Part shown: piece by piece, positions 34,901 to 39,646 of the stretch | How positions within the stretch are numbered: the first letter of the stretch is position 1 | Layout: the number at the start of each line of letters is the position of its first letter | From: Oscillospiraceae bacterium | Lineage (GTDB): Bacteria > Bacillota > Clostridia > Oscillospirales > Oscillospiraceae | DNA: 39,646 bases | NCBI GenBank assembly: GCA_020860205.1 | Contig: JAJBUU010000022.1 | Span: 1-39,646, forward strand | Reading direction: 5' to 3' | The notes under the pieces: generated by a model | Seen by the model: only the letters and a program-made list of their open reading frames with translations | Told to the model about the DNA's origin: nothing | The model's database searches: none | Program-made: the position numbers and the translations under genes

Positions 34901-35384
34901 CTACCGCGAACACCGCAAGGAGTTCGGCTACATCATGCGCATGGGCAGCCATGTGTTCTTCAACGGTATGGCGCTTGGCGAAACGAACAAAATCAACATC
35001 GAGGACGGCAAAACGCTCGTCATCAAATATCTTGGTCTGGGCGACGCGAACGAGGACGGCACGCGCAACGTGCAGTTTGAGCTGAACGGAATGCGCCGCG
35101 AGGTATCTGTGAAAGACCCGTTCGCCTCCGAAACAACGCGCCGCGCCCGTCTGGCCGATCCCGCAGACGACAACCAGATCGGCGCATCCATCCCCGGCAT
35201 GGTTTCCAAGGTCAATGTCAAGGCAGGCGACACCGTGGAGGAGAACGCGGTGCTTGCCATCATCGAAGCGATGAAGATGGAAACCAGCATCACCGCGCCC
35301 AAAGCCGGAAAGATCAAGGAGGTTCTGGTCGAGGATGGCCAGACCGTCAAGGCCAAGGAACTGTTGCTTATCATGGAGGAATGA
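31950..35384 (+). CDS. pyc: Pyruvate carboxylase
   Basis: This multidomain anaplerotic enzyme converts pyruvate, bicarbonate and ATP to oxaloacetate. Order: biotin carboxylase (about 1-450; VLVANRGEIAIRIFRA, LKAAAGGGGRGMR, YFIEMNPRIQVEH), carboxyltransferase (about 530-800; LLLTDTTMRDAHQSLLSTRMR, HFHTHDTTGNQ), the allosteric/PYC domain, and biotinyl carrier with Lys1109 in IIEAMKMETS. It has 1144 residues, as in Bacillus (1148). The start at 31950 has GAGGT nine bases upstream; the ATG at 31932 lies before that ribosome-binding site. It is divergent from acpP and monocistronic. The opposite strand contains a very long open frame here, which is a composition artefact. Confidence 0.98.
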   Translation: MPENTFEKVLVANRGEIAIRIFRACYDLGLHTVAIYSAEDTYANFRTRADEAYLIGEGKSALGAYLDIPGIIDLAKRRGVSAIHPGYGFLSENAAFAKACEEADITFIGPPSDVLAKMGDKLAAKAIAKECDVPTIPGCTEPLKDADEALEKAVSFGFPIILKAAAGGGGRGMRRCDKPEEVKPAYELVHSEAEKAFGCGDIFIEKFLVEPKHIEVQILADQHGNVYHLGERDCSLQRRYQKVVEFAPAWSVPRETIEALRADAVKIAKQVNYVSAGTVEFLVDRSGAHYFIEMNPRIQVEHTVTEMVTGIDIVRAQLLIAQGKSLDYPEIGLSCQEDLHVNGYAIQCRVTTEDPLNNFAPDNGRITAYRTGGGFGVRLDGGNASTGSVISPYYDSLLVKVTTCDCTFPAVCRKAIRALNEVHVRGVKTNIPFVTNILHHPAFIAGKCHTKFIDETPELFEISDSRDRATRVLRYIAEIQVANPNAERHQYDTPRFPQQKAPLEPGLKQLLDEKGPEAVKQWVLDQKKLLLTDTTMRDAHQSLLSTRMRSRDMLKGADGTADILRGCFSLEMWGGATFDVAYRFLHESPWERLTKLREHIPNILFQMLLRGSNLVGYANYPDNLVRAFIRESAADGIDVFRVFDSLNWIPGMEVAMDEVLKQGKLLEATMCYTGDILDPKRDRYTLNYYVDLAKQLEERGAHILCIKDMSGLLKPYAAKKLVSTLKQEIGIPVHFHTHDTTGNQVASILMAAEAGVDIADVAVASMSGLTSQPSMDAVVAALAGSERDTGLELDRVQELSNYYADVRLRYESFDKGLKTTTTDIYRLEIPGGQYTNLQPQVASVGLGSRYEEVKEMYKTVNDMLGDLVKVTPSSKVVGDLAIFMVQNDLTPENIVERGRTLAFPDSVVSYFKGMMGQPAWGFQPEGLQEVVLKGEKPITCRPGELLQPVDFDAVRDEMSEFMGNDPIDMKAMLSYCLYPKVYKDYREHRKEFGYIMRMGSHVFFNGMALGETNKINIEDGKTLVIKYLGLGDANEDGTRNVQFELNGMRREVSVKDPFASETTRRARLADPADDNQIGASIPGMVSKVNVKAGDTVEENAVLAIIEAMKMETSITAPKAGKIKEVLVEDGQTVKAKELLLIMEE

Positions 35385-35408
35385 GGCCATAGTTTGTGTG
35401 CCTCACGA

Positions 35409-35477
35409 GGGGAAAAATCGTCTTAGCCGAAGGACGGGGAAGCACGTTTGTGCAACCCCGCCCTTTGCATTTTCCCC
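35409..35477. other. Three-tier imperfect inverted repeat after pyc
   Basis: GGGGAAAA (35409-35416) pairs with TTTTCCCC (35470-35477), CGGGG (35435-35439) with CCCCG (35456-35460), and GCAC (35442-35445) with GTGC (35450-35453). No T-run follows, so it is not a plain terminator. A further 7-bp hairpin TGTGCGG/CCGCACA follows near 35517-35536. Confidence 0.55.
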
Positions 35478-35543
35478 GATGGAGACCGCTGCGCAGGATA
35501 CGCCGCGCGTTCCCTTTGTGCGGGTACAACCGCACAGGCTGCG

Positions 35544-35819
35544 TCAGCGCACTTCTCCGGCTGCGCGCTGCGCCTGTATCCAGTCAAGCACCCGGAGACG
35601 TACCACATAGCCGCCGCCACCCTCTGCGCCGAACGCGGCCTCCTGCTGTTCCAGCTTCGCCGTTTCTGCGCTTTCCGCCGCGTCCGCACCGGTCAGGCCG
35701 GGGAACACCACGCCCCACCAGGCCGCACCGGTGAATGTCTGGCAAAGCGTGATGCAGACGGAGAGCGCAAGCGCGATCTCCCAGCGGCGCAGGCGGGTTT
35801 CCATATGAGAGGACTGCAT
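35544..35819 (-). CDS. Small hypothetical membrane-anchored protein, 91 residues
   Basis: MQSSHMETRLRRWEIALALS begins a basic N-terminus followed by a hydrophobic segment (about residues 14-40) and an Ala/Glu/Gly-rich tail ending VRLRVLDWIQAQRAAGEVR. I do not recognise a family; the RRWEIALAL start recalls small sporulation or membrane proteins, but nothing decisive. GGAGG stands eight bases before the ATG, yet it lies in the 3' arm of the hairpin at 35826-35868, so the site would be masked when the hairpin forms. Met6 is an alternative start. Confidence 0.5.
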   Translation of the reverse strand: MQSSHMETRLRRWEIALALSVCITLCQTFTGAAWWGVVFPGLTGADAAESAETAKLEQQEAAFGAEGGGGYVVRLRVLDWIQAQRAAGEVR

Positions 35820-35825
35820 AAAAAG

Positions 35826-35868
35826 AACCTCCGATTCCTATGTTTGCACATAGTATCGGAGGTTTTTT
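35826..35868. terminator. Bidirectional terminator between pyc side and SGNH lipoprotein gene
   Basis: AACCTCCGAT (35826-35835) pairs with ATCGGAGGTT (35855-35864), extended by CCTATG/CATAG. TTTT follows on the plus strand. On the minus strand CTTTTT follows, directly before the ATG of the 91-residue ORF. Confidence 0.88.
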
Positions 35869-35916
35869 GAATTTTTATACCGCGTCTCCATGACTTTTTT
35901 GCTTCAAACGCGGGGC

Positions 35917-36720
35917 TTACTCTTTCACTACATAATGCGTCCGCAGATAGTCCGCCCATTCGGGATATTTGTCCACGGTCAGGTGTATCCCATCGGTGGA
36001 CTGCTCCTCCGGCAGATAACCGTCCTCGCCCGCAAGCGCCTCCACAAGATCGACATAGTAGCACTGACGTTCCGCCGCCAGCGCATAGAGCGCGGCATTA
36101 TATTCCAGCACACGCTCTTCGGAAAACAGCGCGCCCTCTGCGGACTTCCGTTCCGTCACCGGCGTGAACGACATGATATAAATATCCGCGTCCGGCTGGT
36201 TTTCCTGAATCGTATCTAACACCGCGCTGTAAAGCTGGATGAACTGCGCCGGTTCAAAGCCGATTTCGTTGATGCCAAGCAGGATGTATAGCTTTGCGTA
36301 CTCCTGTTCGCACAGCGCCTGAAGCATCGTTCCGCTGCTGCCATCGGAGAGCGTCATGTTTTTCGTCATGCTGACGCTGACCACGCTGGCGCTGGTGGAG
36401 GCGAAAAAGCTGGCGCTTTCCAGACCGCCGAATGCCCGCAGACCGTCCACAAGGGAATTTCCAAAAAACGCCGCGTCCGCGAAAAATGAATCGTCCGCCC
36501 GCGGCTGCTCCGCCAAATCCGGGCCGTCGTAGACATACGGCGTTTCCAGCGGCTCCGGCGTTGCTGTCGGCGTTGGCGTCGCGCTGGGTGTGGGAGCCGC
36601 CGTTTCCTCCACGGTTTCCGGCTCTGTGGCAGCGGAACTGCCGCAGGCGCACAGGCATCCTGTCAGCAGCACGACCGCCAAAACCGTGCGTATCCTATTT
36701 TGCAGCCGTTTCCAGTTCAT
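35917..36720 (-). CDS. SGNH/GDSL-hydrolase-like lipoprotein
   Basis: A 267-residue exported protein. The N-terminal signal ends in the lipobox LLTGC (Cys22), then a Thr/Pro/Ala-rich linker (about 40-60) tethers the domain. SGNH blocks: Ser88 in FFGNSLVDG, Asn in LGINEIG, and Asp243/His246 in DGIHLT. Such domains act as esterases, often deacetylating or processing cell-wall or polysaccharide esters at the outer face of the membrane; the substrate is not predictable. It has its own promoter and is followed by a terminator. Confidence 0.87.
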   Translation of the reverse strand: MNWKRLQNRIRTVLAVVLLTGCLCACGSSAATEPETVEETAAPTPSATPTPTATPEPLETPYVYDGPDLAEQPRADDSFFADAAFFGNSLVDGLRAFGGLESASFFASTSASVVSVSMTKNMTLSDGSSGTMLQALCEQEYAKLYILLGINEIGFEPAQFIQLYSAVLDTIQENQPDADIYIMSFTPVTERKSAEGALFSEERVLEYNAALYALAAERQCYYVDLVEALAGEDGYLPEEQSTDGIHLTVDKYPEWADYLRTHYVVKE

Positions 36721-36772
36721 TGCGCAGCTCCGTTTTTTTCATTTGCGCCGTGTTCGCGCCACGGCAAGCCCC

Positions 36773-36801
36773 ATTATATGCCCTGAGTCCGTCTTTCGCA
36801 A
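36773..36801 (-). promoter_or_regulatory. Promoter of the SGNH lipoprotein gene
   Basis: TTGCGA (36796-36801), 17-bp spacer, TATAAT (36773-36778) on the minus strand. Confidence 0.65.
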
Positions 36802-36996
36802 GAGGGATTTTGGAAAAAATCTGCGCGCTGCCGCCCTGAGACCGCAGTGCATCGTCCGGCAAACGTGGCGCCTGCGCAGAAGGCCTCCGACAGAGCACGG
36901 CGCAAAAGCACAGGATGCCTTTGCGGGTTTCAGGATTTTGCAGCGCGGCAGGGGGTGGAAAATTTACGCAAGCCGCCGCTCCAATGATGCGGTTCC

Positions 36997-37932
36997 TTAA
37001 TATTCGTAAATTCCGCCGCCGATAAATTCGCGGATCATCGCGTCAGGCGCGACCAGCGCCTCGTCAATCACGCCAAAGAGCTGCAGCGCGGGCAATATCT
37101 TTCGCAGCTCGTCAAAGCGCTCAATGCCCTCCGGCACGGACTGGAACAGGCGGGTAGCCACCTCGTTGAACACAGCCATCTCGTAAGCGAAGGATGAGTC
37201 GAGCTGAAAGTGTGCTTTGTTCTGGAACGGCGCGATGTAATGCTCCTCGCCGCGGCAGACGTTGCCCCACATCCGCATCGTTTCCAGCGGGTCGCTGCCG
37301 CGGAAGTTATAGTCGCGCACCATGCGGCGCACCAGCCGGAACCATGCGCGGCGGAACACCGGCACACCCTCAAATTCCACATCGCTCCCTGTGCTGATGT
37401 AAAGCCGGAACGCCTCCGGACACTCGTCCGTGATCAGGTCATTGAGCGCGTGGATACCCTCCAGAATTACCACCTCGTCCTGTTTCAGACGGATGGAGAG
37501 AGATGGGTCCTGCACCCGCATCTGGCGGGAAAATTCGTATTTCGGCACATAGACGCGCTCCCCGCGGCTGAGCTGTCCAAAGTGCTGCCGCAGCAGCTCC
37601 AGATCCAGACAGTAGGGGGACTCCAAATCCATTTCACCGTCCGGCGTGCGCGGCACGGTGTCCGGGCGGACGGTCTTGAAATAGTTGTCCATGCTGATAT
37701 AGTGGGTGTTCACGCCGCGCAGCTTCAGCGCCTCCGCTATCTTCATCGCGGTGGTGGTTTTGCCGCTTCCGCTGGGTCCGGAGAGCAGGACGATCTGGCT
37801 TTGTGCCATGTGCGCAATGATTCGCTCCGCAGCCTCCGCCACCCGCGCGTGATAGACCGCGTCGCATTCCTCCACGAATCCTTTGGGGTCCGCCACGGTC
37901 TTAAAGTTGATTTCTTCCAGAGAATAGCTCAT
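36997..37932 (-). CDS. Uridine-kinase-like nucleoside kinase
   Basis: A P-loop kinase of the uridine kinase/phosphoribulokinase group. The Walker A motif is SGPSGSGKTT (51-60). YISMDNYFKT, DLESPYCLDLELL and EVVILEGIHALND follow as in this family. Its 311 residues include an N-terminal helix region and a C-terminal extension (FNEVATRLFQSVPEG ... EFIGGGIYEY) beyond the kinase core. Larger relatives carry an N-terminal TGS-like part that is absent here. The start at 37932 overlaps the hemZ stop (ATGA). The nucleoside substrate is not certain. Confidence 0.85.
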   Translation of the reverse strand: MSYSLEEINFKTVADPKGFVEECDAVYHARVAEAAERIIAHMAQSQIVLLSGPSGSGKTTTAMKIAEALKLRGVNTHYISMDNYFKTVRPDTVPRTPDGEMDLESPYCLDLELLRQHFGQLSRGERVYVPKYEFSRQMRVQDPSLSIRLKQDEVVILEGIHALNDLITDECPEAFRLYISTGSDVEFEGVPVFRRAWFRLVRRMVRDYNFRGSDPLETMRMWGNVCRGEEHYIAPFQNKAHFQLDSSFAYEMAVFNEVATRLFQSVPEGIERFDELRKILPALQLFGVIDEALVAPDAMIREFIGGGIYEY

Positions 37933-39414
37933 AGGGTCCCTCCATGCGTCCCTTTCAGGCAGTCCACGATCTGTCGCTTGTCTGCGCAGACCTTCTCGAT
38001 TCCGGCGATATATTCCGCCGCATACTTGGGGGCAAAAAAGCGTTTGACCCGTCCGGCGCCCGGCAGCAGCTTGGTGGATGCGCCCGCGCCCAGCGCGAGG
38101 ATGCTGCAAAGCTCTTCCATGATGCAGATGTTGTAACGGTTCTCTGTTCCCGGCAGACACCAGCCCACGTTTTCAAAGCCGCCGGACATGAATTTTTGCC
38201 GGTAGAGATAATAGGGGCGATAGCCCCCGCCGCGCAGCCGCTCCGCAGCAAAGGAGAGCATCTCGCCCACCTCCTCCGCCGCCGGAAGGCGGGTCCCCTC
38301 CAGCATCAGGCGCGAACCTTTTTTCAGTGCGAGCGTATGTACCGTGATATTCTCCGCTCCAAGAGCAAGCACCTGCTCCACCGTTGCGCGGAAGGAATCC
38401 ACCGTGTCCTCCGGCAGCCCCGCAATCAAATCCATGTTCACCTGAAACTGTCCCGCCGCGCGCACGGTTTCCAGCGCGCAGTAAACGTCCGCGGCGCTGT
38501 GCCGCCGCCCGATTGCCGACAGCACACGGTCGGACATGGTCTGCGGGTTTACGCTGACACGGCTGACACCGTGGGCGCGGAGAACGGCGAGCTTTTCCGC
38601 CGTGATGGTATCCGGACGTCCGGCCTCCACGGTGATCTCCCGGCAGGCGCTGAGGTCAAACGTGGCTTCCAGCGCCGCAAACACCCGCTCCAGCTCGTCT
38701 GCGGAAAGCGTGGTGGGCGTTCCGCCGCCGAAATAAAGCGCAACGGGACGCAGCTCCGCTTCGGCCACAGCTGCCGCCGTGGCGCGGATGTCCAGCAGCA
38801 GCGCGTCCACAAACGCGGGGATGAGCGCCATGCTCCGTTCCACCGACTGGCTGACAAAGCTGCAATAGGCGCAGCGTGTGGGACAGAAGGGGGACGCCGA
38901 CATAAAGGCAGACGTCCCCTGGCAGCAGCCGGGCGGCCTCCGCTTCTGCGCTGCGCGCCGCATCCATGCAAAGCGCCGCACGCTCCGGCGCGACATCATA
39001 GAGCGCGATGAAGCGTGCCATGGCCGCGCCCTCGTCCATGCCCTCGTGCAGCAGATTGCGCAGCAGCTTGGCAGGACGGATGCCGCTGAGCGAACCCCAG
39101 ACCGGTGCGCGTCCCAAACGGCGCACGCCTGCACGGTAAAAGCTCTGCTTCAGCGCACGCTGTTTCAGACGGTCGGAGATCACCGCGTCCCGCAGTGCAT
39201 CCCGCCGGACGCGCGCCATGCCGTCATAGCGGACGCCGTCGAAAAACAGCGCCGTGGTCGCTGTGACCCATGTTTGCCCCTCACTGAGCCGCACCCGCGC
39301 CGCCGGAGCGCCGGACGGTTTCGCCGGGTAGACCGGGCGTTCCTCCGGAAACAGCATCAGCATGATCTGCTCAACCGCGTATTTATAGCTGTGATTTTCT
39401 AAAAAAAGCTCCAT
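37929..39414 (-). CDS. hemZ: Coproporphyrinogen dehydrogenase HemZ (radical SAM), with a frameshift in this sequence
   Basis: This HemN-like radical SAM protein is named for anaerobic coproporphyrinogen III oxidation; the exact role of HemZ is less settled. From MELFLENHSYK (39414) one frame runs to GDVCLYVGVP (about residue 175). The next frame continues with FCPTRCAYCSFVSQS, which carries the CX3CX2C [4Fe-4S] motif, then LYFGGGTPTTLSADELERV, VEAGRPDTIT and NMDLIAGLPEDT down to the C-terminus. Removing one C from a C5 run (G5 at 38889-38893 on the plus strand) restores about 494 residues, like the Bacillus protein (about 500). A consensus promoter lies upstream; the uridine-kinase-like gene follows with a 4-bp overlap. 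Confidence 0.88.
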
Positions 39415-39503
39415 CCGAACCGTCCGCTGCGAAAAAATGATGATAAATTTGTTTGTTCTGCCGCACAAATCGAAACAGGCGGGTGCATTTGTGCAATGAG
39501 GCT

Positions 39504-39532
39504 ATTATATATCCCGGTTAAAACCTTGTCAA
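39504..39532 (-). promoter_or_regulatory. Promoter of hemZ
   Basis: Perfect consensus on the minus strand: TTGACA (39527-39532), 17-bp spacer, TATAAT (39504-39509), giving a leader of about 85 nt. To the right, 39540-39646 has an open frame on the minus strand that is not convincing and a palindrome CTTTCGC/GCGAAAG. Confidence 0.88.
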
Positions 39533-39646
39533 GCACGATTCCGCCGCGTTCCTGCGGGAGCGCCCTACTTTCGCTACGCGGCGAAAGTAAACAAAGGAAG
39601 AGCATTGTTTGGGAAAGGTAAACGCAAACAGGCAAAAGTCCAGTAT

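Noticed and set aside
31800..35390. A 1196-codon open frame antisense to pyc
   Set aside because: It mirrors the pyc reading frame exactly in extent, has no conserved motif and reflects the GC-rich codon pattern. Pyc itself is unmistakable.
36721..36996. Possible relation between the 36.8-kb gap and the 28.5-kb gap (shared GCACAGGATGCC)
   Set aside because: Only one short block matches; the flanks do not align, so chance is likely.
39537..39646. A third copy of the dispersed repeat at the right edge
   Set aside because: Only a short CCTGCGGGAGC-like block and a palindrome resemble copy A, and the window ends; too little to call.

Overview
This window looks like a chromosomal segment of a GC-rich, spore-forming member of the Clostridia (Oscillospirales/Ruminococcaceae-like). 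The evidence is Gram-positive PolC, Spo0A, HemZ, a DUF4364 protein next to AsnA, FabK with split acetyl-CoA carboxylase subunits, consensus sigma-A promoters (often with exact 17-bp spacing) and CCA-encoding tRNA genes. No phage, IS element, CRISPR array or defence island was recognised. The genus is not claimed.

Layout. 1-441 is the end of a MarR-type regulator with a Gly/Pro/Gln repeat tract. 501-11775 (minus strand) holds spo0A, frameshifted in this sequence, and then the block pyrH-frr-uppS-cdsA-dxr-rseP-ispG-polC: UMP kinase, ribosome recycling, the isoprenoid/undecaprenyl and phospholipid route, an intramembrane protease and the replicative polymerase. 11776-12457 is an intergenic region with the pyrH and prfC promoters and one copy of a dispersed hairpin-rich repeat. 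12458-14062 is prfC. 14317-14702 is a Val-Phe-Gly-Cys tRNA operon. 14776-15333 is tag. 15499-15810 is an orphan transcription unit with no sizeable gene: a consensus promoter, a foldable RNA with a possible pseudoknot, a 9-codon ORF and a very strong terminator. It is followed by tRNA-Pro, murC, the second copy of the dispersed repeat, a MATE transporter, a DUF4364 gene with asnA, and a small AT-rich orphan gene.

21979-31510 (minus strand) is a type II fatty-acid synthesis operon read acpP-fabK-fabD-fabG-(301-bp gap)-accB-fabZ-accC-accD-accA-fabF-fabF. It has two tandem condensing enzymes and no fabH. Divergent from it is pyc, a full-length pyruvate carboxylase, so acetyl-CoA carboxylation and pyruvate carboxylation share one promoter region, which also contains an exact 0A-box-like 8-mer. 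35385-39646 holds a small membrane-protein ORF whose ribosome-binding site lies inside a terminator hairpin, an SGNH-hydrolase lipoprotein, and hemZ (also frameshifted) overlapping a uridine-kinase-like gene.

Main points for a second look: single-base homopolymer frameshifts in both spo0A (A5) and hemZ (C5); the orphan RNA at 15.5 kb; the MarR low-complexity insert; the dispersed repeat pair; 0A-box-like sites; a 33-bp duplication spanning the ispG stop codon; and the unusual composition of the fatty-acid operon. I saw no clearly new multi-gene system. The orphan RNA is the best candidate for something undescribed.
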